11,612 nucleotides of DNA from JAFDZO01 sp041859205 (GCA_041859205.1 JBHEKU010000133.1:1-11612), one strand, 5' to 3'; numbered from the stretch's first letter, positions 1-7,418 are shown. Notes: generated by a model not told the origin, from the sequence alone. Made by a program: numbers and translations.

Positions 1-240
1 TATCCAAACCCGTTTAATCCCACAACTAATATCAGATTCTATGTACCCGAAAAAGGTCAGATAATTTTAAAAGTCTACGATACAAATGGGAAAGAGATTT
101 CAACTCTTGTTAATGAGGTGAAGCCTCAGGGAAGTTATGAAATAGAATTCGATGCATCAAATCTGCCAAGCGGTATTTATTATTATAAATTAACTTCAGG
201 CGATTTTTCGGAAACGAAAAAAATGATTTTAATAAAATAA
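1..240 (+). CDS. T9SS cargo protein, C-terminal sorting domain (5' partial)
   Basis: Open in frame 1 from the window edge to TAA at 238-240, giving the last 79 residues of a secreted protein. The whole visible part is a type A T9SS C-terminal domain. It opens with YPNPFNP, continues with the beta-rich KVYDTNGKEI segment, then LPSGIYYYK, and ends in the basic KKMILIK. Such domains direct passage through the outer membrane by the type IX system and are then usually removed. It aligns without gaps over 79 residues (51 identical by hand count) with the end of the protein at 417-1877, so both are cargo of the same machine. The functional N-terminal part lies outside the window, so its activity cannot be told. 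A strong terminator follows 12 bases after the stop. Confidence 0.9.
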   Translation, partial: YPNPFNPTTNIRFYVPEKGQIILKVYDTNGKEISTLVNEVKPQGSYEIEFDASNLPSGIYYYKLTSGDFSETKKMILIK

Positions 241-252
241 TTTTAATTTACT

Positions 253-291
253 ATCCTGCTCTCATTTTTTTTCAGAGTAGGATTTTTTTTT
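253..291 (+). terminator. Rho-independent terminator of the first T9SS cargo gene
   Basis: The arms ATCCTGCTCT (253-262) and AGAGTAGGAT (274-283) pair with one G-T wobble around an 11-base loop. A run of T follows to 291. It lies just past the stop codon at 240 and separates this gene from the next. Confidence 0.85.
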
Positions 292-334
292 GAAACAAAT
301 TCTTCCCAATTAAGTATACCTACATAGTTTTAAT

Positions 335-375
335 ATATACCTCGCAAAAAACCTATATATACTCTCGCAAAAAAC
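335..375 (+). repeat. Short tandem repeat upstream of the Asp-box gene
   Basis: Two near-identical units, ATATAC-CTCGCAAAAAAC (335-352) and ATATAC-T-CTCGCAAAAAAC (357-375), sit 22-23 bases apart, about two helical turns. They end about 40 bases before the ATG at 417. A box resembling the Bacteroidota -7 element (TAGTTTTA, 325-332) lies just ahead, so the repeats would fall in the early transcribed or promoter-proximal region. The spacing fits a direct-repeat protein site, but nothing in the sequence proves binding. The GCGAG core, read on the opposite strand, also occurs in the ribosome binding sites of both tonB genes, which may be chance. Confidence 0.4.
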
Positions 376-416
376 ATTTTCTAATAAGTTTTACTAATTA
401 AACCATACAAATTACC

Positions 417-1877
417 ATGAAAATCTTTACACTCAGTGTATCATTTTGTCTTTTTGCGACTTTAAACTTACCTGCGCAATGGATAAGGCAGTCAGCTCCG
501 GGCACAATATTCTTTCTAAACTCAGTTAATTTTACAAACACAAACTCAGGGATTTCAACAGGCTGGGGAATTGATATGCAAAATCCCAATACTACTTCAC
601 GCGCTCTGTACACAACAAACGGCGGCACAACATGGCTAAATGCATCTGTCCCCGATTCATCAAGAGCAATTGTTTCCGTTCAATATATTACACCTCAGAT
701 TGTGTATGCAACAGGGGCAATGAATGTATTTACAGAAAAATCTTCTGGTGCTTTGAAGGAAAGAGTAAATTACAATAATAACGGAATGCCGATAGATATT
801 TATTCCAATGGAATAGAATTTTCAACAGGGGCATTCTTTAAATCGACAGACGGCGGTAAAAGCTGGAGCGAATACGGCACCATGCCTGCAGATTGTTACT
901 ATGTAACATACTGTGACTTTATAGATGCTAATACGGGGATGGCTATAGGAAGCATTATGGATACCAATACTAATATTCAGACAAAAATACTTAAGACTAC
1001 AGACGGCGGATTAACCTGGGTTAAAACAATGAATGACCTGACAGTAAGAGATTTAAGCTCAATCAATTTTATAAATGAAAATGTAGCTTTTGCCACCGGG
1101 TTTGAATTTAATGGAACACATGAATTGGGCTCAATAATTAAAACAACTAACGGCGGAGTAAATTGGACAAGCATAACAAGGGATTCAGTTAAATATACAA
1201 AGGTACATTTTATAAATAATAATACAGGATATGTATCCGGAACAAATTTTGCCGGAGCAATAATTCTGAAGACAACTAACCAGGGCAGCAGCTGGAACAC
1301 TATTTATACGCGCGACTCTTTAATATTGGAAGGGATTAATTTTTTTGGTGAAAGCGGAGTGGGAATCGCTTACGGTGAGAAATTTTATACCGGAGATAAT
1401 TACGTTCCTTCTGTATTAAGAACTACAGATTTTGGCGCGACCTGGTCTTTACAAACAATCAGCGAAAGCGCACCTAATGTAAATGTTACATCAAGCTCGA
1501 TGATAGATAAATATAACTATTACATTGCAGGGGGAACATTTCAGGATGGAAGAATTTACAACACTAAGAACGGCGGAAGCACTTCAATCAATAATAATGG
1601 AGGCATTGTAACATCAGATTATTCATTGAGCCAGAATTATCCTAATCCGTTTAACCCTGCAACATCAATAAAATTTTATTTGCCTGTGAGAAGTAATGTA
1701 ACGTTAAAAGTCTATAACGGGCTTGGGAAAGAAATCATAGAGCTTGTGAATGAACAAAAGACAGAAGGAAGTTACGAATTTAAATTTGACGCTTCACATC
1801 TGCCAAGCGGAGTTTATTATTATAAAATAGTATCAGATAATTTTTCTGATACAAAGAAAATGATTTTACTGAAATAA
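417..1877 (+). CDS. Secreted T9SS cargo protein with Asp-box (BNR/Ycf48-like) repeats
   Basis: 486 residues. It begins with a Sec signal peptide (about residues 1-20, ending in LNLPAQ). Six Asp-box motifs of the form S/T-x-D/N-x-G-x-x-W follow at about 66-73, 143-150, 194-201, 243-250, 286-293 and 336-343. A seventh degenerate copy at 383-390 has lost its Trp. These motifs mark blades of a beta-propeller as in sialidase/BNR and Ycf48/Hcf136-like proteins; most such cargo proteins are not enzymes. Residues 408-486 are a T9SS type A sorting domain (YPNPFNP to KKMILLK). The product is therefore predicted to be secreted or surface-attached, with an unknown ligand. The ATG at 417 is preferred because the signal peptide begins there; no Shine-Dalgarno is visible. 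A near-identical sorting domain lies in the gene just upstream, so the two form a cargo cluster. Confidence 0.88.
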   Translation: MKIFTLSVSFCLFATLNLPAQWIRQSAPGTIFFLNSVNFTNTNSGISTGWGIDMQNPNTTSRALYTTNGGTTWLNASVPDSSRAIVSVQYITPQIVYATGAMNVFTEKSSGALKERVNYNNNGMPIDIYSNGIEFSTGAFFKSTDGGKSWSEYGTMPADCYYVTYCDFIDANTGMAIGSIMDTNTNIQTKILKTTDGGLTWVKTMNDLTVRDLSSINFINENVAFATGFEFNGTHELGSIIKTTNGGVNWTSITRDSVKYTKVHFINNNTGYVSGTNFAGAIILKTTNQGSSWNTIYTRDSLILEGINFFGESGVGIAYGEKFYTGDNYVPSVLRTTDFGATWSLQTISESAPNVNVTSSSMIDKYNYYIAGGTFQDGRIYNTKNGGSTSINNNGGIVTSDYSLSQNYPNPFNPATSIKFYLPVRSNVTLKVYNGLGKEIIELVNEQKTEGSYEFKFDASHLPSGVYYYKIVSDNFSDTKKMILLK

Positions 1878-1991
1878 AAAAACTGCCTCGTTTACTAAAA
1901 TAGGTTTTTCTTTTTTAAATTCTATATGAATAATTACTGTTGAAACCTTTTGCATTTCCGGCAGTCAAAGTAATAAATTCAATCCAAATTA

Positions 1992-3425
1992 ATGAAAAAA
2001 GCACTTATTTTTTTTACAATTTTTATTTCCTTCATATTTGTAAGCAGTTTACAATCTCAAACAGAAACATTCACTCCATCCCAATTAAAAGAAGATTTTA
2101 CAGTATTCCGCAATGCACTTACAGAAATTTATCCTAGCATGTACAGATTTGACACAAAAGAAAACATTAACGGATTGTTCGATAAAACATTTTCAGAATT
2201 TGATAAACCAATGTCAGAGCTGGATTTTTTAAAAAGACTAATTCCAATGGGAGCAGCATTTAAAGATGGACATTTCAGAATTCAGGCATCAATTGATTTC
2301 CGAAAATATATAGATGAACGCGCAAAGTTTTTCCCGCTGCTGCTAAATTTCCGCGCCGATAATACTTTCATAATGACAGGAGGAGGAGATATAATTCCGG
2401 CAGGCAGCATCATTACATCTGTTAATGGTATTAAAATTTCCGATTTGAGGAATGAGCTGCTGAAGTATGCTGCCGGAGATGGAGATATACTCGGAGGAAG
2501 ACTGGCTGTTTTATCCAGAAGATTTTACCTATTCCACCTTCTTAACTACGGAGAGCAAGAGGAGTTCATAGTCGGCTATACCGATAACATTGGGAATGAA
2601 AGCACAGTAAAGCTCTCTTCAATTAGCAAAAAGGAATATGATGTTATTGCTAAACCGAAAAACCAATCTGAGAAATTATTATCATTACTAATAAATGATA
2701 AAAATACTGCTGTTCTAACAATCAAAACATTTTCATCAAGTGCTTTGGAGAAAAACAATGAGAACTATTCAGAGTTTCTAAAGACATCTTTTAATACATT
2801 AAAAGAAAAAAATATTCAGGGATTGATAATTGACCTGAGAGATAATAGCGGAGGCGAAGATGAGTATGGCGCGAAGCTGTACTCACATTTAACAAATAAA
2901 GAGTTTAAGTATTACGATTATCTTCGGCTTAACAATAATCACATTAGTTTTCTAAAATATACAAACGCTCCACCTGATTTAAATGAGCAGATGAAAGAAA
3001 GAGTTGACTCTGTAGGTATAAATGATTTTCGTTTTAAAACAGAAGGACACGAAAACTTGAAGCTGCAAAAACCTGAAGAGAATAATTTTGCAGGTAAAGT
3101 TATAGTCTTAATCAATAGGGGTACATTTTCAGCAGCAGCAGAATTTTGTTCAATCTTTCACACAATGAAGAGAGGTAAATTTGCCGGAGAAGAAACAGGC
3201 GGAACTTATATTGGCAATACATCGGGCATAAGTATTGAACTAACCTTGCCAAATACAAAAACTATTATTCCAATCAATCTTATGAGATATGAAATGGTAG
3301 TTGATAAAAATACATTTAAAGGCAGAGGTATAATACCGGACTATCCTTTTGAAAGAAGTATAAATGATATTTTAACAGGCAGCGATACTGAAATGAAATA
3401 TGCACTTGAATTACTAGTAAATTAA
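1992..3425 (+). CDS. Exported S41-family (C-terminal processing/tricorn-like) peptidase
   Basis: 477 residues with an N-terminal signal peptide (about 1-23, hydrophobic FFTIFISFIFVSSL). Family S41 features: a KDGHF motif with His94, a PDZ-like stretch around 125-160 (PAGSIITSVNGIKI), the core strand GLIIDLRDNSGG (277-288), and TFSAAAE (378-384) carrying the presumed nucleophile Ser380. The GEETGG segment at 399-404 lies where CtpA-type members have their catalytic Lys, and no Lys is present there. With His94, this fits the Ser/His(/Glu) arrangement of tricorn- and IRBP-like members better than the Ser-Lys dyad. It probably cleaves peptides or proteins in the periplasm or outside the cell; the substrate is unknown. 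It lies downstream of T9SS cargo on the same strand with 114 bases between, so co-transcription is uncertain. No Shine-Dalgarno precedes the ATG. Confidence 0.85.
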   Translation: MKKALIFFTIFISFIFVSSLQSQTETFTPSQLKEDFTVFRNALTEIYPSMYRFDTKENINGLFDKTFSEFDKPMSELDFLKRLIPMGAAFKDGHFRIQASIDFRKYIDERAKFFPLLLNFRADNTFIMTGGGDIIPAGSIITSVNGIKISDLRNELLKYAAGDGDILGGRLAVLSRRFYLFHLLNYGEQEEFIVGYTDNIGNESTVKLSSISKKEYDVIAKPKNQSEKLLSLLINDKNTAVLTIKTFSSSALEKNNENYSEFLKTSFNTLKEKNIQGLIIDLRDNSGGEDEYGAKLYSHLTNKEFKYYDYLRLNNNHISFLKYTNAPPDLNEQMKERVDSVGINDFRFKTEGHENLKLQKPEENNFAGKVIVLINRGTFSAAAEFCSIFHTMKRGKFAGEETGGTYIGNTSGISIELTLPNTKTIIPINLMRYEMVVDKNTFKGRGIIPDYPFERSINDILTGSDTEMKYALELLVN

Positions 3426-3433
3426 GACATAAA

Positions 3434-3470
3434 AAAACCTGCTTCGTTATTCACAAAGCAGGTTTTCTAT
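3434..3470. terminator. Bidirectional terminator between convergent genes
   Basis: The arms AAAACCTGCTT (3434-3444) and AAGCAGGTTTT (3456-3466) are perfectly complementary around an 11-base loop. T-rich sequence follows on the plus strand, and a T run (complement of 3431-3437) follows on the minus strand. It serves the S41 peptidase gene and the minus-strand TPR operon, which end on either side. Confidence 0.9.
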
Positions 3471-3489
3471 TTTATAAAAATTGTATTAC

Positions 3490-4968
3490 TTATTTATTCG
3501 GAGTCGGAGCGCTTTGTAATGCATTCATAAATGATTTAGCATCAGCGTTTTCCGGTTCAAGCTCAAGAACTTTTGTAAAATTCTTTATTGCCTCTTCCTT
3601 ATATTTATCTGCATCCGCTGCATTATTTGCATTAACTGCCTCTTTCCTCTTATCATAAGCTATTACTCCTATGTAGAAATATCCAAGTGCATAAGTCGGA
3701 TCTTTTTGTAAAAGTGCATTGAAAGTAGCCGATGCATCATCAAGTTTTTTATCCTGATATTGAGCTACACCTTTTGCAAAGTAAACCGTTACGTTCGGTG
3801 TGTTCATAGCAATTGCTTTATCAAAACTGGTAACTGCATCGCTGTAATTTTTCTGAGCTAAGTATACTTTTCCTTTTTCAAAAAATATTCTGTCTTCTTC
3901 GGGGTCAAGAACTGCTGCTTTATCAAAAATTGTAAATGCCTTTACTGTATCTCCCATTGCTAAATTTATTTTTGCAATATTTATGAAATCTTCTATTTCA
4001 AGAAAATCATCCGGCACTTTTGCATAAAAACCTGCTGCAGTCTGATATTCTTTTTGTTCAAAATCTATAGTTGCCTTAATTCTGTTAGCGCCTTCATCAT
4101 TAGGGTCAGACTTAAGCACTTCGTCAATTAATGCTTCAGCTTTATCTTTTTCGCCAAGGTAGTACAATATTTTTGATTTGTAAGATTTACCATCTAATGA
4201 AGAAGGTCTCAATGTCAAATACTTATCTATATTTTCTAAAGCTGTTTTATAGTTCTCGTTAAAATATAAAAGCCTTGCTGCTTCAAAATACGGATCTGCA
4301 AAGTTCGGATCCATCTGCTCTGCTGCAATATACTGATTTAAAGCCTCTGTATATTTTTTTTGCTTGTAATAAATTCTTCCAACGCCGTATGTTGCAATCG
4401 CACTCTTTGAATTAAGATTCAAAGCTTTTTTGTAATTATCCAGCGCAGGACCATATGCTCTTCTATAATAATAAGCATCACCAAGACCTGCATAAACATC
4501 TGCGTTTTCTTTGCTGATAGTTGTTGCAAGAGTTAGTACTCTGATAGCATCATCGACTTTTCCTGCAAGCGAATAGTTCGTTCCCTGTGAAATAAGAACT
4601 GAAATATTTTCGTTATCAAGCTTTGCTGCTTTTTTATAATACGTATCCGCTTTATCATATTGCTTTTTTGCGCTGTAAATATCTCCTAATGTTTTAAGAG
4701 CCATTACACCTTCATCATCTTTTGCCAATGCTTTATTAAGATATGTTTCAGCATCTTTAAGGTTACCCGTTTTATACAAAGCAAGTCCGTAAAGATAATT
4801 TGCATCATAGCCGTTATCTGACTTCACAACATCTTTCAGCGCGTTTACTGCGCCTACGTAATCACCTTTTTTAATAAGTCCTTCAGCCTTATCTACCTGT
4901 GCAAATAAACCCGAAGCTGTAAACATAATAGCTAAAACAAACAGTGTTAGAATTTTATTTATTTTCAT
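3490..4968 (-). CDS. Periplasmic tetratricopeptide-repeat protein
   Basis: 492 residues. A signal peptide (about 1-24, KILTLFVLAIMFTASGLFAQ) is followed by TPR units over almost the entire length. The 34-residue period is clear in segments such as NYLYGLALYKTGNLKDAETY (57-76), GDIYSAKKQYDKADTYYKKA (95-114), GVGRIYYKQKKYTEALNQY (195-213), KGKVYLAQKNYSDAVTSFDK (365-384), and a last unit near 425-470. TPR superhelices bind other proteins, so this is likely a scaffold in the periplasm or at the outer membrane face. It is the last gene of the tonB/83-residue/PstS-like/TPR run, starting 18 bases after the lipoprotein gene, and ends at the bidirectional terminator. There is no catalytic domain. The C-terminus is a short polar tail. 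Its partner cannot be named, but the lipoprotein and TonB are candidates by position. Confidence 0.88.
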   Translation of the reverse strand: MKINKILTLFVLAIMFTASGLFAQVDKAEGLIKKGDYVGAVNALKDVVKSDNGYDANYLYGLALYKTGNLKDAETYLNKALAKDDEGVMALKTLGDIYSAKKQYDKADTYYKKAAKLDNENISVLISQGTNYSLAGKVDDAIRVLTLATTISKENADVYAGLGDAYYYRRAYGPALDNYKKALNLNSKSAIATYGVGRIYYKQKKYTEALNQYIAAEQMDPNFADPYFEAARLLYFNENYKTALENIDKYLTLRPSSLDGKSYKSKILYYLGEKDKAEALIDEVLKSDPNDEGANRIKATIDFEQKEYQTAAGFYAKVPDDFLEIEDFINIAKINLAMGDTVKAFTIFDKAAVLDPEEDRIFFEKGKVYLAQKNYSDAVTSFDKAIAMNTPNVTVYFAKGVAQYQDKKLDDASATFNALLQKDPTYALGYFYIGVIAYDKRKEAVNANNAADADKYKEEAIKNFTKVLELEPENADAKSFMNALQSAPTPNK

Positions 4969-4986
4969 TTCAATTATATGTATTAA

Positions 4987-5961
4987 TTAATTTAATTGTA
5001 TAGTTTGCACCGGCTGACTGACGGGAACTAACCCGTTTTTCATTACAACTTTTTGTCCTTCAGGCTTGAGCAGATAAGTCAGAAATCCTGTGGTTAAACC
5101 TATTCCCAGATCGCCTGTTATAAGATAAACATAGCGCCTGTAAGGATAAGGCTGAGCATCATTTGCAAGATAACCCTGATGGAACTGTATGAAATCTTTT
5201 TGAAAGCCTGTATCGGTAATCCTCGAAACACGAAGAGCTTTTACAGTTGCATCAAGTGAATCCATATTTCCAGCAGAGAGCCATGACATATTTATTATTC
5301 CGATTGCATTTGGATTTTCTCTTACCATCTGAAGCATCTGTGTGCTTGTTGAACATACAACTGCAGCAGTGGAGTATTCCATTTTTTTCATTACAGAGTC
5401 TTTAACATAACTGTAAACAGATGAGTTTTGCCTCTGTATAAAAAGTTTTATGTTACCTTTTGAACCGCTGAAATAAGATTTTGTTTCAGAGTTTTGTGCT
5501 TCATTCTGAGATTTTATATCTGTCCAGTTTTTGTATTCACCGGTAAAAATTTTCTGCAGGTCTTCTGAATTAACTCTCAGAACAGGATTAGCAGGGTTTA
5601 CAATAAACCCGATACCATCTATAGCAAACTGATACTTCCTGAACTCAAGTTTGTTATCTGCAATTATCTTTTTTTCTTCGTCATTAAAATCCCGTGTAAC
5701 AACAACTGTTTTTGTTTTGCCGTTTATCAGATCTGCGATGCAATTAGATGCAGGCATTGTAGATAAAAACAATTTAGCTTCGGGGTTAAGTCTTTCGAAC
5801 TCCTCTTTTTCTTTTTTCATCAAAGGTTCGATGTTTTCATCAACGTCAATATCTAAATTGCCGGTAATAGCCTTTGATTTTATTTTATCGAATTCACATC
5901 CGGAGAGGGTAAAACTAAAGAAGAGTGTAACTACTAGGGTGTGTAAAATAAATTTTATCAT
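4987..5961 (-). CDS. PstS-like substrate-binding lipoprotein
   Basis: 324 residues. The N-terminus is a lipoprotein signal: a hydrophobic stretch and the lipobox TLSGC with Cys22 as the acylation site. The rest fits the PBP-like (PstS/phosphate-binding type) fold: an N-terminal lobe with an early VTRDF segment (88-92), the hinge-like GIGFIVNPANPV (116-127), and SEDLQKIFTGEYKNWTDI (132-149), which is typical of PstS relatives. Later come GIINMSWLS (221-229), YPYRRYVYLITG (272-283) and a C-terminal FLTYLLKPEGQKVV. Where PstS has R-x-x-G-S-G-T for phosphate, this protein has RQNSSVY (177-183): Arg and Ser are kept but the Gly-Thr is gone. Phosphate is therefore not assured as ligand. No PstC, PstA or PstB genes are adjacent; it sits between a small membrane protein (26 bases) and a TPR gene (18 bases). 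A receptor or signalling role in the TonB module is an inference. Confidence 0.8.
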   Translation of the reverse strand: MIKFILHTLVVTLFFSFTLSGCEFDKIKSKAITGNLDIDVDENIEPLMKKEKEEFERLNPEAKLFLSTMPASNCIADLINGKTKTVVVTRDFNDEEKKIIADNKLEFRKYQFAIDGIGFIVNPANPVLRVNSEDLQKIFTGEYKNWTDIKSQNEAQNSETKSYFSGSKGNIKLFIQRQNSSVYSYVKDSVMKKMEYSTAAVVCSTSTQMLQMVRENPNAIGIINMSWLSAGNMDSLDATVKALRVSRITDTGFQKDFIQFHQGYLANDAQPYPYRRYVYLITGDLGIGLTTGFLTYLLKPEGQKVVMKNGLVPVSQPVQTIQLN

Positions 5962-5987
5962 AATTCATTTCCTTCTCAATTTTGTTC

Positions 5988-6239
5988 TTATTTTCTTTTC
6001 AGAAGCTTTTCAGTCTGCTTCTTCATCTCTTCACGCTGTTCTTCCATCTTTGCGCTTTTCATTTTGTAATAGGTATTTAACAATCTGAATATTGCCCATG
6101 CAGCCAGGCATCCGCCTAATACCATCGTGGTGCTTTTTTCTGCCCGGGTAAGAAAAACTCCTGTCATCATAAGAACTCCGGCGATTAATATTAATCCGGA
6201 AGATACTAAACTTATAATGACAGAAGTATTTGAATTCAT
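5988..6239 (-). CDS. Small two-helix membrane protein in the tonB operon
   Basis: 83 residues. Two hydrophobic helices are visible, about 8-30 (IISLVSSGLILIAGVLMMTG) and 37-57 (TTMVLGGCLAAWAIF). A highly charged, probably helical tail follows from about 58 to 83 (KMKSAKMEEQREEMKKQTEK). The many Lys and Arg residues suggest that the tail is cytoplasmic. I do not recognise a named family. It lies 17 bases after the tonB stop and 26 bases before the PstS-like gene, so it is almost certainly co-transcribed. A small helper subunit of the envelope complex is a reasonable but unproven guess. Confidence 0.75.
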   Translation of the reverse strand: MNSNTSVIISLVSSGLILIAGVLMMTGVFLTRAEKSTTMVLGGCLAAWAIFRLLNTYYKMKSAKMEEQREEMKKQTEKLLKRK

Positions 6240-6256
6240 TTATCTCGTAAAATTAA

Positions 6257-7108
6257 TTATTCTTTCTTTTCTTCTTCTTCAACTTTCTTTTTTGTTCCAA
6301 GACTGAATTTAAAAGGAACGTTTACATAGCATCTTACTGGTTGTCCGCCTTGCAATGCAGGGGTGAACTGTAAGTTCATAATTTTATCCTGAATTTCACT
6401 GTGGAATACATCAGGTCCGCTGATACCGGCAACTCTGATAATTTCACCGCTCGTTCCTACTAAAATTTTTGCTACGCATGTACCTTCTACACTTGATTGT
6501 CTTGCAATTTCAGGGTACTTCATTGAGCTTCTTACTGAGCCAAGATTTACAGCTACAGGAGCTTTTTCCACTTCAAATGACTGGAAATCTTTTTTCTTCT
6601 CTTCTTTTTTTACTTCTTTAGTTTCCACTTTCTGTTCAACTTTTTTCTGCTCAAGCTTTCCTGTTCCGTCCCATGTTACTTTATTCGGGTCGTCTGTTCC
6701 TGTTGAAGCAACAGGTACTTTAACTTCATCAAGTTTTTCCTGTGTCTTTGTTGTTAAAACTTCTGACTTCTCTTTAGCTACCGGTTCAGGTACAAGAGCT
6801 TCCAGATCTTTTAAAGCAACTTTTTCAGGAATTTCAGGTTCAGGCGGAGGAGGAGTTTCTTCACTTGTAGGAGGAGGTAAATCCAAGTCCTGCAATGTAA
6901 TTAATCTCTGCTGATTTTCTTTTTCTGCTTCTATGTTTGCCTTAATCTTATTGTAAGCAAAAACACTTCCGATAAGAACGAAAGCAAAAATAATTGCCAT
7001 CATTAATCCGCGGGTAGCGAATTTCTGATAGAGGGCAAGAAGTTCAGGTGCCCCGTATGTCATTTTTCCCAAGGGCTTTACTTCCTGTGTATCTGTTGCG
7101 GTTGCCAT
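6257..7108 (-). CDS. tonB: TonB-family energy transducer (first gene of the four-gene operon)
   Basis: 283 residues. A cytoplasmic N-terminus of about 35 residues (with YGAPELLALYQKFATRGL) leads into a single membrane helix at about 36-53. A proline- and charge-rich periplasmic linker follows (PPP and PPPPEPEIPE near 78-94, then Lys/Glu-rich 150-175). The TonB C-terminal domain lies at about 183-270 (MKYPEIARQSSVEGTCVAKI, GPDVFH, LQFTPALQGGQPVRCYVNVP). TonB passes proton-motive energy from ExbB-ExbD to outer-membrane transporters. A 13-residue acidic/basic tail after the domain is not shared by the paralog at 7419-8237, with which the last 94 residues are about 80% identical by hand count. 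The ATG lies 7 bases after GCGAGG. ExbB and ExbD genes are not nearby. Its own leader and the terminator upstream suggest independent transcription. Confidence 0.88.
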   Translation of the reverse strand: MATATDTQEVKPLGKMTYGAPELLALYQKFATRGLMMAIIFAFVLIGSVFAYNKIKANIEAEKENQQRLITLQDLDLPPPTSEETPPPPEPEIPEKVALKDLEALVPEPVAKEKSEVLTTKTQEKLDEVKVPVASTGTDDPNKVTWDGTGKLEQKKVEQKVETKEVKKEEKKKDFQSFEVEKAPVAVNLGSVRSSMKYPEIARQSSVEGTCVAKILVGTSGEIIRVAGISGPDVFHSEIQDKIMNLQFTPALQGGQPVRCYVNVPFKFSLGTKKKVEEEEKKE

Positions 7109-7115
7109 TTTTTAA

Positions 7116-7121
7116 CCTCGC
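7116..7121 (-). promoter_or_regulatory. Ribosome binding site GCGAGG of the downstream tonB
   Basis: The minus strand reads TTGCGAGGTTAAAAAATG, with GCGAGG 7 bases before the ATG. Other genes in the window show no such purine-rich site. The same motif and spacing precede the second tonB. Confidence 0.6.
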
Positions 7122-7156
7122 AAGTTTTTTATTTTAAAAATCTTAAAGAAATCTGT

Positions 7157-7190
7157 AATAGATTAAACTAATCTATTGACGTAATGTTCC
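7157..7190 (-). promoter_or_regulatory. Conserved tonB leader element with hairpin (copy 1)
   Basis: The 9-bp arms AATAGATTA (7157-7165) and TAATCTATT (7169-7177) form a perfect inverted repeat with a 3-base spacer. It overlaps a block shared with the leader of the other tonB: on the plus strand GATTAAACTA (7161-7170), 13 bases, then ATGTTCC (7184-7190). The other gene has the same words at the same spacing. The element lies about 50-80 bases before the start codon, so it could be promoter, operator or untranslated leader. Its function is inferred only from conservation between the paralogs. Confidence 0.5.
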
Positions 7191-7234
7191 TCTTGCCTGC
7201 AAAATAAAGAAGAAAAACCATAAAATCTATTGAT

Positions 7235-7254
7235 AAATTGTAATATTACAATTT
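7235..7254. promoter_or_regulatory. 20-bp perfect palindrome upstream of tonB (candidate operator)
   Basis: AAATTGTAATATTACAATTT reads the same on both strands over 20 bases. It lies about 127 bases upstream of the tonB start at 7108 and about 100 bases past the terminator of the other tonB. Its symmetry and AT-rich core resemble sites bound by dimeric regulators such as the Fur/PerR family, and iron control of tonB is common. The identity of any regulator is inference. T-rich sequence follows on the plus strand, but no plus-strand gene ends here. Confidence 0.4.
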
Positions 7255-7351
7255 TTTTACAAGGTTTTTCTACATTGTTTTTAACAGCAAGGAATGGTAA
7301 AAAGTTGTGTAAATTTAATATTATAATCTCTGTTTTTATTACTTCAGTTAA

Positions 7352-7387
7352 ATAAAAAATTCCTCTCCCCTTTTATCAGGGAGAGGA
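7352..7387 (-). terminator. Rho-independent terminator of the upstream tonB
   Basis: CCTCTCCC (7362-7369) and GGGAGAGG (7379-7386) pair perfectly with a 9-base loop. On the minus strand the hairpin is followed by AATTTTTTATTT. It lies about 30 bases past the stop of the tonB at 7419-8237, so the two tonB genes are likely separate transcription units. Confidence 0.88.
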
Positions 7388-7418
7388 TATTAATGCAATA
7401 AGATATAATGCTAAATGA

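Noticed and set aside
977..1300. A 107-codon minus-strand frame inside the Asp-box gene
   Set aside because: Shadow of the repeat-bearing coding strand, whose Asp-boxes are unmistakable.
1876..1915. Possible terminator after the Asp-box gene (CCT/AGG with A and T flanks)
   Set aside because: Only about three firm base pairs form before mismatches; too weak to call, although the T-rich stretch is suggestive.
1940..2137. A 65-codon plus-strand frame overlapping the start of the S41 peptidase gene
   Set aside because: It lies in another frame over the well-supported signal peptide of the peptidase and has no domain or bias of its own.
5651..6088. A 145-codon plus-strand frame antisense to the PstS-like and 83-residue genes
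   Set aside because: It runs opposite two genes with clear lipobox and membrane features; its hydrophobic Phe/Ser-rich residues are what antisense reading of Lys/Glu-rich coding sequence gives.
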